Part shown: piece by piece, positions 1-6,408 of the stretch
How positions within the stretch are numbered: the first letter of the stretch is position 1
How the letters are laid out: every line of letters begins with the position of its first letter
Assembly: GCA_023300065.1 (NCBI GenBank)
Contig: JALZWJ010000292.1
Location: forward strand, 1 to 6,698
DNA: 6,698 nt
From: Akkermansiaceae bacterium
Lineage (GTDB): Bacteria; Verrucomicrobiota; Verrucomicrobiia; Verrucomicrobiales; Akkermansiaceae
Direction: 5' to 3'
Notes under the pieces: model-generated
Told to the model about the DNA's origin: nothing
Databases searched by the model: none
What the model saw: only the letters and a program-made list of their open reading frames with translations
Program-made: the position numbers and the translations under genes

Positions 1-196
1 ATATACACAAAACCCCCAACCCTCCCGACCCCCCATCCCCTTTTTACCCTCTAGCCTCTACATACACGAAGTTGACCCCTAAATCCCGTTTTATCCATCG
101 CCCATTCCATACCCTCCACGTTGTAGGGATAAGAGGGGCCTATGGGCCAACGGCTAGGGCCATGCATGGCATGAGTAACCCCCTCATACCCCCCCC
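1..196. other. C-rich non-coding stretch upstream of truncated proS
   Basis: I recognise no gene here. The first 60 bases contain 30 C and only 2 G on the plus strand, with several C runs. None of the three plus frames encodes anything like the N-terminal half of prolyl-tRNA synthetase, which is what should precede the downstream gene; the frame used by that gene has a TAA at 176-178. The stretch ends in nine consecutive C (189-197). A perfect 12-base palindrome lies at 159-170, and a 5-bp inverted repeat with a 7-base loop at 171-187. One plus frame stays open across the whole stretch and into the next gene, but its product is rich in Pro, Ser, Arg and Lys and looks like a high-GC shadow. 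Confidence 0.5.
159..170. repeat. Perfect 12-bp palindrome
   Basis: The sequence GCCATGCATGGC equals its own reverse complement. It sits about 27 bases upstream of the point where prolyl-tRNA synthetase homology begins. It could be a dimeric protein-binding site, part of a mobile-element end, or chance. Nothing else in the window repeats it that I can see. Confidence 0.4.
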
Positions 197-214
197 CTCG
201 CCATCCCCGTCATC

Positions 215-1099
215 ATGGGTGAAAAGACGGAGGCCGAGCGCTTCCCCGGAGCCGAATCCACCCTCACCGTCGAGGCCATGGTGCAGGATAAAAAAGCGAT
301 CCAAGCTGGCACCTCTCACTACCTCGGCCAGAACTTCGCCAAGGCGCAAGACATCACCTTCGTCGACCGCGACAACAAAGAGCAGCACGTCCACACCACC
401 TCGTGGGGCGTCTCCACCCGCCTCGTCGGCACCCTTATCATGGCGCACTCGGATGATGATGGCCTCGTCCTCCCACCGCGCGTCGCCCCACAGCAAATCG
501 TCATCGTCCCCGTCACCCCGAAAGAGGAGTCGCGCGACGCCATCATCGATGCCTGCCAAGCGCTCGCCATCCGCCTCCGCGAACAAACTTACGCGAACGA
601 GAGCCTCCGCGTCAAAGTCGACACCCGCGACCTCGGTGGCGGCATCAAAAAATGGGAGTGGGTCAAAAAAGGTGTCCCGATCCGTATCGAGATCGGACCA
701 CGCGATCTGGAAGAGCGCAAAGTCTGCCTCCAACGCCGCGACCAAGCGGCCAATGAAAAATCATTCATCGAGAAAGAGCACTTCCTCCGCGATGCCGTAG
801 AGATCCTCGACGACATCCACCAGACTCTCCTCGAGCGCGCCCGCGACTTCCGCGACGCCAATCTCACCGAGTGCACCGACCTCACCAAATTCGAGGACCA
901 CTGGGCTGAAGGGAACGAGAACCCCGGCTGGCTCATCACCCCCTGGGCCGGCACCCGCGAGGAAGAAGAAGAAATCTCAAAGCGCCTGAAAATCACCGTC
1001 CGTTGCCTCCCCAACGACAAACAAGACGAGCCAGAAGCCAAGTGCTTCATGACCGGCCAACTCACTAAGTCCCACGCCATCTGGGGCCGGAGTTACTAG
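215..1099 (+). CDS. proS: Prolyl-tRNA synthetase (ProS type 3), 5'-truncated C-terminal portion
   Basis: Matches the C-terminal 60% of class II proline--tRNA ligase, the cytoplasmic enzyme that charges tRNA-Pro. Visible family blocks are AGTSHYLGQNFAKA (31-44), SWGVSTR (63-69), the motif 3 region HSDDDGLVLPPR (78-89, Arg89), an anticodon-binding domain (about 93-190), and the ProS type 3 C-terminal domain ending in GRSY. In-frame homology starts before the Met, at the LAIPVI block (197-214), so the ATG at 215 is an internal codon rather than a natural start. Full-length relatives are near 480-500 residues; about 180-200 residues carrying motifs 1 and 2 are absent, so this product could not activate proline alone. 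In the C-terminal domain only one of the four zinc-ligand cysteines of the Thermus enzyme is kept (Cys277). It is either a genuine gene remnant or an assembly/contig-junction artefact. Family identity is secure; functionality is not. Confidence 0.85.
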   Translation: MGEKTEAERFPGAESTLTVEAMVQDKKAIQAGTSHYLGQNFAKAQDITFVDRDNKEQHVHTTSWGVSTRLVGTLIMAHSDDDGLVLPPRVAPQQIVIVPVTPKEESRDAIIDACQALAIRLREQTYANESLRVKVDTRDLGGGIKKWEWVKKGVPIRIEIGPRDLEERKVCLQRRDQAANEKSFIEKEHFLRDAVEILDDIHQTLLERARDFRDANLTECTDLTKFEDHWAEGNENPGWLITPWAGTREEEEEISKRLKITVRCLPNDKQDEPEAKCFMTGQLTKSHAIWGRSY

Positions 1100-1121
1100 G
1101 CGCCAATAAACGCTCAACATC

Positions 1122-1160
1122 ACGACACCCAGCTTAGTTCTCTCGGCTGGGTGTCGTCTT
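1122..1160 (+). terminator. Hairpin terminator after proS
   Basis: A perfect 12-bp stem (ACGACACCCAGC at 1122-1133 with its complement at 1146-1157) encloses a 12-base loop. On the plus strand it is followed by a weak T-rich tail (TCTTGT). It begins 23 bases after the proS stop, so it most likely ends that transcript. Because ftsA converges from the other side, the stem may also slow minus-strand transcription, although the minus-side tail is not a clean T tract. The rest of the 1100-1235 gap shows nothing else convincing; there is a run of six T on the minus strand near 1171-1176 without a good stem before it. Confidence 0.75.
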
Positions 1161-1235
1161 GTATCGCCTCAAAAAACTCCGCGTCACTCCCCCACCTCTG
1201 CACCTCTACGGTAACCTCCCCGCCCTCAACCACCC

Positions 1236-2450
1236 CTAAGACCCAAATGGCCAGAAGGTCTTAATCAAGCCCTTCATTTTCCCCATCCGTGGTCCCGGGC
1301 GCTCTTCATCGAGAATCTGAGCATAGCGGATCAACCCCAAGGCCGTCGCATACTGAGGGTCCTTAAAATAAGCGTGCACGCCACTGACATCAGGTTGCTC
1401 AGGCTTATAAACGGGGAGGTCAAAAACCTCGCAGGCTAACTCGCCAATCCCGCGCATCTGGCTACTACCACCTGTCAGAAAAACTCCAGTCCCCACCTCC
1501 TTAAGCGAGCCCTCCGGGAGCCCCTCCACCACGAGGTCGAAGGCCTCTTCCAGACGCCCTCGAATCACATCATTTAAGACCTGCCGGTTAATCTCAATCG
1601 GCGGGAAACCTTTCTCATCTTCCACCTTCACAATACCGACCGAACTCGCCGGATCTGCCGAGGCATTCCCCTCCGCGATCTTCACCTTTTCCGCTTTTGA
1701 AAAAGGAATATGGGTCACGAGGTGGATGTCGTTCGAGACATGATTCCCGCCCACTGGCACACAGCCAGAAGCGGCAATCGCCCCATCAAGATAAAGAACA
1801 TAATCAGTGGTCTCGCCACCGATATCGATGACCAAAGCCCCGTCTTCTTTTCGCTCACGGTTCAAACAAATCTGAGCCGACGCGATCGGCGCAAAAACAA
1901 CATCATCGACATCCAGCGGTATTTCACGAACGCACTTAATGCTATTCTGAATACGAGTCCGGATCCCGTGCACGATGTGGTAATCCGCATCGAGTGTCCG
2001 CCCTAGAAGCCCGTAAGGAACAGTCGCGTGAGCTTGCCCATCCAACGTAAAATGACGCGCCAAGTGATGTAGATAAACATGGTCGCTAGGAATCGCGATA
2101 TCACGCGCGATCTCCTTCACCTCATCCAAGTGATTCCGATCTACCTCTTGATCCCCTTCAGGAAGACGGAAGGTCCCAGTATTATTCACGCCCTTAATAT
2201 GAGCACCCGTCACCGAAAGGAAGACGCTTTTGATGACCACATCACTCACATCCTCAGCCTCTAACAACGCGGCCTTCACACAGGCGCGGACTTGCTTATA
2301 GTCGGCGATTTCACCTTTCCGAACACCAGCCGAGCGGGTCTCGCCCATTCCTAGGATTTTCGCGGATTCATCCGGCTTAATTTCGGCGACCACCATGACA
2401 GTTTTGGTAGAACCGATTTCGAGACCTACATGGATATTAGAACGTGCCAT
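1236..2450 (-). CDS. ftsA: Cell division protein FtsA
   Basis: Actin-like ATPase that tethers FtsZ to the inner face of the cytoplasmic membrane and recruits later divisome proteins. At 404 residues it is close to the usual length. Phosphate-1 motif GLEIGSTKT (9-17) matches the E. coli GLEIGTAK block; the FtsA-specific 1C subdomain follows (about 82-165), with PYGLLGRTLDADYHIVHG resembling the conserved end of that insert; phosphate-2 is VIDIGGETTD (207-216); the adenosine motif is FLTGGSSQ (324-331). The last 15 residues (390-404, MKGLIKTFWPF core) form a short amphipathic segment with Lys and bulky hydrophobics, as expected for the membrane-targeting sequence. It lies 30 bases downstream of ftsQ, in the same direction. 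No Shine-Dalgarno precedes the ATG; the leader is A/T-rich next to the start. The next gene downstream is not ftsZ but convergent proS. Confidence 0.95.
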   Translation of the reverse strand: MARSNIHVGLEIGSTKTVMVVAEIKPDESAKILGMGETRSAGVRKGEIADYKQVRACVKAALLEAEDVSDVVIKSVFLSVTGAHIKGVNNTGTFRLPEGDQEVDRNHLDEVKEIARDIAIPSDHVYLHHLARHFTLDGQAHATVPYGLLGRTLDADYHIVHGIRTRIQNSIKCVREIPLDVDDVVFAPIASAQICLNRERKEDGALVIDIGGETTDYVLYLDGAIAASGCVPVGGNHVSNDIHLVTHIPFSKAEKVKIAEGNASADPASSVGIVKVEDEKGFPPIEINRQVLNDVIRGRLEEAFDLVVEGLPEGSLKEVGTGVFLTGGSSQMRGIGELACEVFDLPVYKPEQPDVSGVHAYFKDPQYATALGLIRYAQILDEERPGPRMGKMKGLIKTFWPFGS

Positions 2451-2480
2451 TTGAAAAAAATTTAAAGGTGGGGGGAAACT

Positions 2481-3374
2481 TTAACGATAGTGGACCGGCA
2501 CAAAGCGCCGAGGAATGAGATTTACTTCAGTGATCCTCTCCCCCTGCTCATGTGCATGGGAAAGAAGGCGGGAAAGATTCGTGAGCTGACGTTCCTGCTC
2601 GTAATAAGATAAAGTCGCCACCACTCCGCCAAGCGTTTTCATCTCCAGCATGATCTCATCCTTCACCACCACCCAAGCGATGCGCTCCAGCCCTGCGAGC
2701 TTCTCAGCAGAAAGATTCACTAATTGCAGCGCATGTTTCAGACCTTTGTGCGTGATCGCCTCACCCACCACAATCTCCTCACGCTCGGCCGAGCGCGCCA
2801 TCACCACCGGTAACTTATCGGAATAAAGCCAAAGAGCCTCCGACGCACAGGGAAAAACAATCCCCTTCGCATCCACCAATAATCCCAGCTCACGGTCCCG
2901 CTCTCTAATACCCAATGAGCGACACGCCAACCAAGCCACCGGAAGGCGCTCTGCAACCTCCACCTTCAGCACCCCTGGAAGCCGACGGCTCACCTTAGCT
3001 TGCGTAATTTCCGGTAACTCCAAGAGAGACTCTTTGAGCTGATCCGTATCGATCGAAAAAATAGTCGCGGCAGGATCTAACCCCGTGTGTGCGACCAAGC
3101 GCTCGTGATTCAAAAAATTAGGATCATCACCATCCATCGTCTTAAGAGTCACGTGCTGCACCAAAAACTCCTCATTCTCAACGAAGAGTTTTTGCCATCC
3201 GTAACTCAGGCCAAAGCCCACGCACACCATCACGACCATCGCGACTCCGAGCTTCACAAAGCGTCCCCCCATCTTCAGAAAATCGAACATGACAATCCGC
3301 GGAGAACTCACCTTTAAGGCGAGCATCCGCTGGCGCGACTTGCGCGTCCGGCTTGAGGTTCGACGAGAAAACAT
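2481..3374 (-). CDS. ftsQ: Cell division protein FtsQ/DivIB
   Basis: Bitopic divisome protein that bridges early and late division proteins, normally in complex with FtsB and FtsL. The 297 residues show the standard order: a strongly basic cytoplasmic tail (1-40, many Arg/Lys), one transmembrane helix (about 40-59, GVAMVVMVCVGFGLSYGW), a periplasmic POTRA domain (about 71-143, containing ATIFSIDTDQLKESL and RRLPGVLKVEVAERLPVAWL), and a C-terminal FtsQ domain ending in VNLIPRRFVPVHYR. The VEVAERLPVAWL stretch is the hallmark of the family. The start lies 15 bases after the ddl stop and ftsA follows after 30 bases, so the three genes probably form one transcript. No Shine-Dalgarno is visible before the ATG. 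The sequence is divergent, as usual for FtsQ, but gene order and architecture agree. Confidence 0.92.
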   Translation of the reverse strand: MFSRRTSSRTRKSRQRMLALKVSSPRIVMFDFLKMGGRFVKLGVAMVVMVCVGFGLSYGWQKLFVENEEFLVQHVTLKTMDGDDPNFLNHERLVAHTGLDPAATIFSIDTDQLKESLLELPEITQAKVSRRLPGVLKVEVAERLPVAWLACRSLGIRERDRELGLLVDAKGIVFPCASEALWLYSDKLPVVMARSAEREEIVVGEAITHKGLKHALQLVNLSAEKLAGLERIAWVVVKDEIMLEMKTLGGVVATLSYYEQERQLTNLSRLLSHAHEQGERITEVNLIPRRFVPVHYR

Positions 3375-3389
3375 AGAGAGCAGTGATTT

Positions 3390-4319
3390 TTACGGCCTAG
3401 CGGCCAAAGACAATTCGGCAATCTTCACGCATAAATCACCAAATGAATACCCCGCTTCCGCCGCGCCCATAGGGAGCAAGCTGGTCTCGGTCATTCCAGG
3501 AATAGTATTGGCTTCTAAAACGTAAGGACTTCCTAAGGAATTCAACAACACATCAACCCGAGAGTAAACCTCTATTCCTAGCGCATCGTAAGCTTTTTTC
3601 GCAGCAGCCTTCACCATAGCCTCTTCAGTGGGCGATAATTCAGCAGGACAAGTATACTGGCTCCCTACTTCTTTTCCGCTTAACCAAGGGTATTTCGTCT
3701 CCATATCATACCACTCACCCTCTGGCGGGGCGATCTCCACGATCGGGAAAACCTGTCCATCCATCACCCCAACCGTCAGTTCACGGCCTTCCACGAATTC
3801 CTCGATCAAGAGATCTTTTCCAAACTGCGAAGCATGCGCCATCGCCTCCGCCGCTTCGGATTGCTCCTTCACCACGCGGATCCCCACGCTGGATCCCTCA
3901 CGCGGCGGCTTCACCACAAACGGAGCCGCCATCACCGGCAGCTTCACCTCGACCGAACAATCCACCACCTCAGAGGCAGGAGTCGGCACCTCATGCTTCA
4001 CGAAGCAATCTTTACTTAAATTCTTATCAAAGGCCACCTCACTGCTAACCACGCCAGCTCCAGTATATCGGATACCAAGCCCTTCCAAATACCGCTGCAA
4101 GCCACCATCTTCCCCGAAAGTTCCATGAATGACATTGAAGGCAAGCGCCGTATCTGCTGGCAAAGTCGGCTCCATGTCAGACACTTCCACCCCCACCGCA
4201 TTGTAGCCCTTTTCCTTGAGAGCGTTTAAAACAGCTTTACCGGAAGCCATCGAAACTTCTCTTTCAGCGCCTGGGCCTCCCATGAGAACTGCGATCAACA
4301 TCTTCGTATCTAATTTCAT
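3390..4319 (-). CDS. ddl: D-alanine--D-alanine ligase
   Basis: ATP-dependent cytoplasmic ligase joining two D-alanines for the peptidoglycan stem peptide; ATP-grasp fold. With the ATG at 4319 the protein is 309 residues, near the 306 of E. coli DdlB. Visible motifs: LMGGPGAEREVSMASG (12-27, Glu19 equivalent to DdlB Glu15), KPPREGSSVG (137-146, Ser143 equivalent to Ser150), YDMETKY (204-210, Tyr210 equivalent to Tyr216), RVDVLL (254-259, metal-binding Asp256), and LEANTIPGMT (268-277, Glu269 and Asn271). Tyr210 indicates a D-Ala-D-Ala rather than a D-Ala-D-lactate enzyme. An in-frame TTG at 4349 would add ten residues (RVCEGYLAQ-like) with no family match, so I chose the ATG; a second Met at residue 7 is also possible. 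A GAGGG lies 13 bases upstream, too far to be a convincing ribosome site. It is the first gene of the ddl-ftsQ-ftsA cluster; murB/murC are not upstream. Confidence 0.95.
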   Translation of the reverse strand: MKLDTKMLIAVLMGGPGAEREVSMASGKAVLNALKEKGYNAVGVEVSDMEPTLPADTALAFNVIHGTFGEDGGLQRYLEGLGIRYTGAGVVSSEVAFDKNLSKDCFVKHEVPTPASEVVDCSVEVKLPVMAAPFVVKPPREGSSVGIRVVKEQSEAAEAMAHASQFGKDLLIEEFVEGRELTVGVMDGQVFPIVEIAPPEGEWYDMETKYPWLSGKEVGSQYTCPAELSPTEEAMVKAAAKKAYDALGIEVYSRVDVLLNSLGSPYVLEANTIPGMTETSLLPMGAAEAGYSFGDLCVKIAELSLAARP

Positions 4320-4390
4320 CTGGGCCAAATATCCCTCGCAAACCCTCAACTTTCAATTTTCAAATCTCACATTTCCATAGAACCTTCAAC
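4320..4390. promoter_or_regulatory. Divergent intergenic region between ddl and the sulfatase group
   Basis: These 71 bases separate the ddl start from the divergent small membrane-protein gene, so promoters for both directions must lie here or inside the flanking genes. I do not see a convincing -35/-10 pair on either strand. The middle is A/T-rich compared with the flanks and holds three tandem heptamers (4343-4363). The promoter assignment rests on gene arrangement, not on a recognised box. Confidence 0.45.
4343..4363. repeat. Three tandem imperfect heptamers (YYYTCAA)
   Basis: On the plus strand CCCTCAA, CTTTCAA and TTTTCAA follow one another without a gap; on the minus strand this reads TTGAAAA, TTGAAAG, TTGAGGG toward ddl. 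A further CTTCAAC occurs at about 4384-4390, just before the small gene's start. The array lies 24-44 bases upstream of the ddl ATG, where a regulator or the 5' leader could use it. It could also be chance in pyrimidine-rich DNA. Confidence 0.4.
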
Positions 4391-4630
4391 ATGGCCGACT
4401 CCCACAGCACTCAATTTAAGAATAACTTCCTCTACTGGGGCCTCTTTATCTACCTCATTTGCTTCATCGCCATCAGCCCTGGACCAGGAAATCCGGATCA
4501 ATTCCGCATCCCCGGATTTGCACTCCTTCTCCTCATCCTCGTCCAAGTCATCTTCCCAACTTTCCGCTTTTCCAAGCTTTCCAACTTCAGCGCAATCTTC
4601 ATCATCCTCGCAACCGCTCTTATTTTATGA
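4391..4630 (+). CDS. Small hydrophobic membrane protein of unknown function
   Basis: I do not recognise a family. The 79-residue product starts with a short polar stretch (MADSHSTQFKNN) and is otherwise strongly hydrophobic, with three likely transmembrane segments at about 13-30 (FLYWGLFIYLICFIAIS), 42-57 (GFALLLLILVQVIFP) and 66-79 (SAIFIILATALIL). A polar loop (SPGPGNPDQFRIP) joins the first two, and a short basic stretch (RFSKLS) the last two. Reality is supported by coherent hydropathy in one frame, a start just after the divergent gap, and a stop that overlaps the sulfatase start as ATGA, which implies translational coupling. No Shine-Dalgarno precedes its ATG. It could help membrane export or anchoring of the sulfatase, or be unrelated; nothing in the sequence decides. 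It could also be a spurious frame in the sulfatase leader, but the membrane pattern argues against that. Confidence 0.65.
   Translation: MADSHSTQFKNNFLYWGLFIYLICFIAISPGPGNPDQFRIPGFALLLLILVQVIFPTFRFSKLSNFSAIFIILATALIL
4627..4630 (+). promoter_or_regulatory. ATGA stop/start overlap coupling the small gene to the sulfatase
   Basis: ATG (4627-4629) opens the sulfatase, and TGA (4628-4630) in the other frame closes the 79-residue gene. No Shine-Dalgarno is evident just upstream (TCTTATTTT), so translation of the sulfatase probably relies on termination-reinitiation by ribosomes leaving the small gene. This overlap also fixes the sulfatase start. Confidence 0.7.
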
Positions 4631-6408
4631 AATCACTCCTCCTCACCCTCTTACTCTCCGTTGCGGCCTCCGCGCAGGACAAACCGAACATCGTCTTCGT
4701 CATCACCGATGACCAAGGCTACGGCGACCTCGCCTGCCACGGCAACCCCGTCATCAAGACCCCACACATCGACAAACTCTACGCCGAGTCCACCGTCCTC
4801 ACCGACTACCACGTCGCCCCCACCTGCTCCCCCACCCGCGCCGCCCTCCTCACCGGCCACTGGACAAATCGCACCGGCGTCTGGCACACCATCCAGGGCC
4901 GCTCCATGATCCGCGAAAACGAGATCACCATCGGCCAACATTTCGAAAAAGACTACGCCACCGCCATGTTCGGAAAATGGCACCTCGGTGACAACTACCC
5001 CTACCGGCCAGAAGACCGCGGCTTTGAAGAAGTCTACCGTCACGGCGGCGGCGGCGTAGGCCAAACTCCCGACCTCTGGGATAACTCGTACTTCGATGGC
5101 TCCTACTTCCACAATGGCGAGATCGTCCCCGCAAAAGGCTTCTGCACCGACGTCTTCTTCCACCAAGCGAACGAGTTCATCAAAGCAAAAGCCGCCGCCA
5201 AGGAACCCTTCCTCGCCTACATCTCCCTCAACGCGCCCCACGGCCCGCTCCATTGCCCGCAGAAATACATCGACCTCTACAAGGACCAAACCCCGAACGT
5301 CGCCACCTTCTTCGGCATGATCACCAACATCGATGAAAACGTGGGCACCACCCGCAAGCTCATCGCCGACCTCGGCATCGCCGATAACACCATCTTCATC
5401 TTCACCACCGACAACGGCACCGCCAGCGGAGCAAAGGTCTTTAACTCCGGCATGAAAGGCAAAAAAGGCTCCGCCTACGATGGTGGCCACCGCGTCCCCA
5501 TGTTCATCCACTGGCCTGCCAAAGGACTCAACAAGCACGTCAAGTTCGACACCCTCTGCCACGCCATCGACATCGTCCCAACTCTCATGAAAGCCTGTGA
5601 AGTCGAGAACACTGCTGACGTGAAATTTGACGGATTAGTTCTCAACAAAATCCTCGATCCAGCAATCGAATACAAAAGAGCAGAACGCTTCATCATCACC
5701 GACTCCCAACGCGTCGTCGACCCCATCAAGTGGCGTCAGTCCGCCGTCATGTCCACCCAGTTCCGCCTCATCAATGGCAAAGAACTCTACGACATCAAAG
5801 CCGACCCCGGTCAGGAAAAAAACATCGCGAAAGCCAACCCTGAGCAAGTCGCCAAAATGCGCGCCTTCTATGACGCTTGGTGGGCCGAGCTGCAGCCAAC
5901 CTTCGCCCAAACCACCGAGATCTACCTCGGCCATCCTGACAATCCCGTCTCAACCCTCACCGCACACGACTGGCTCAACACCGGACCTCCTTGGAACCAA
6001 GGCCACATCCGCCGCGGAGACGCCTATGACAAAAAAAAGGCCCTCACCCAGAAAAAACACGAAGGCCACTGGGCCGTCAAAGTCATCACCGATGGCACCT
6101 ACGAGATCACCCTCCGCCGCTGGCCTACCGAGGCCAACCACCCCATCACCGCCGGTCTCCCAGACCTTGAAAACGTGCCAGGATCATCAAGAGCCTTCCG
6201 CACCAATAAAGGCCTCGCCATCCCCATCACCAAGGCCACCCTCCGCCTCAATGGCACCGACCTCGAAACAAAGCCCGTCACCGAAACAGACACCGGCATC
6301 ACCTTCACCACCGAGCTCAAAAAAGGATCCCACCAACTCGCCCCCGTCTTCCTCCACGACAAAGGCGAAGTCGGCGCTTACTACGTCATCGTCACAAAAC
6401 AGCCGTAG
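4627..6408 (+). CDS. Secreted Cys-type sulfatase (arylsulfatase family)
   Basis: Hydrolyses sulfate esters, probably on a polysaccharide, outside the cytoplasm. The 593-residue protein opens with a signal peptide (MKSLLLTLLLSVAASA, likely cleaved after Ala16). Metal-site residues DDQ (28-30) lie in NIVFVITDDQGYGDLA. The signature CSPTRAALLTG (67-77) has Cys67 as the residue converted to formylglycine and Arg71. Further active-site blocks are GKWHLG (116-121, Lys117, His119), NAPHGP (202-207, His205), TDNG (261-264, Asp262, Asn263) and KGSAYDGGHRVP (280-291). A C-terminal domain (about 478-593) with HWAVKVITDGTYEITLRRWP and a GAYYVIV end is typical of long sulfatases of PVC bacteria. A longer reading from 4459 is rejected because its extra 56 residues overlap the small membrane gene and remove the signal peptide. 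Maturation needs a formylglycine-generating enzyme or anSME, not in this window. Substrate cannot be told from sequence. Confidence 0.95.
   Translation: MKSLLLTLLLSVAASAQDKPNIVFVITDDQGYGDLACHGNPVIKTPHIDKLYAESTVLTDYHVAPTCSPTRAALLTGHWTNRTGVWHTIQGRSMIRENEITIGQHFEKDYATAMFGKWHLGDNYPYRPEDRGFEEVYRHGGGGVGQTPDLWDNSYFDGSYFHNGEIVPAKGFCTDVFFHQANEFIKAKAAAKEPFLAYISLNAPHGPLHCPQKYIDLYKDQTPNVATFFGMITNIDENVGTTRKLIADLGIADNTIFIFTTDNGTASGAKVFNSGMKGKKGSAYDGGHRVPMFIHWPAKGLNKHVKFDTLCHAIDIVPTLMKACEVENTADVKFDGLVLNKILDPAIEYKRAERFIITDSQRVVDPIKWRQSAVMSTQFRLINGKELYDIKADPGQEKNIAKANPEQVAKMRAFYDAWWAELQPTFAQTTEIYLGHPDNPVSTLTAHDWLNTGPPWNQGHIRRGDAYDKKKALTQKKHEGHWAVKVITDGTYEITLRRWPTEANHPITAGLPDLENVPGSSRAFRTNKGLAIPITKATLRLNGTDLETKPVTETDTGITFTTELKKGSHQLAPVFLHDKGEVGAYYVIVTKQP

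Noticed and set aside
140..745. Minus-strand 201-residue open frame opposite proS
   Set aside because: Asp/Gly/Val-rich antisense shadow typical of C-rich coding DNA; no recognisable domain.
72..800. Plus-strand 242-residue open frame overlapping proS
   Set aside because: It is a Ser/Pro/Arg/Lys-rich frame-shifted reading of the proS region with no family pattern; proS in the other frame is clearly conserved.
2461..2476. GGTGGGGGG as a Shine-Dalgarno
   Set aside because: It is on the plus strand, while the neighbouring genes are read from the minus strand, where it becomes C-rich.
4320..4349. TTG start extending ddl by ten residues
   Set aside because: The extension matches nothing in Ddl proteins, whereas the ATG at 4319 gives normal family length.
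4459..4626. N-terminal extension of the sulfatase by 56 residues
   Set aside because: The added residues are His/Pro/Arg-rich shadow of the small membrane gene and would bury the signal peptide; the start at 4627 gives a classic signal peptide.
4651..5562. Long minus-strand frame (303 residues) opposite the sulfatase
   Set aside because: Composition is dominated by Gly, Val, Asp, Glu and Ala as expected from the antisense of C-ending codons; no motif, and the sulfatase on the other strand has all catalytic residues.
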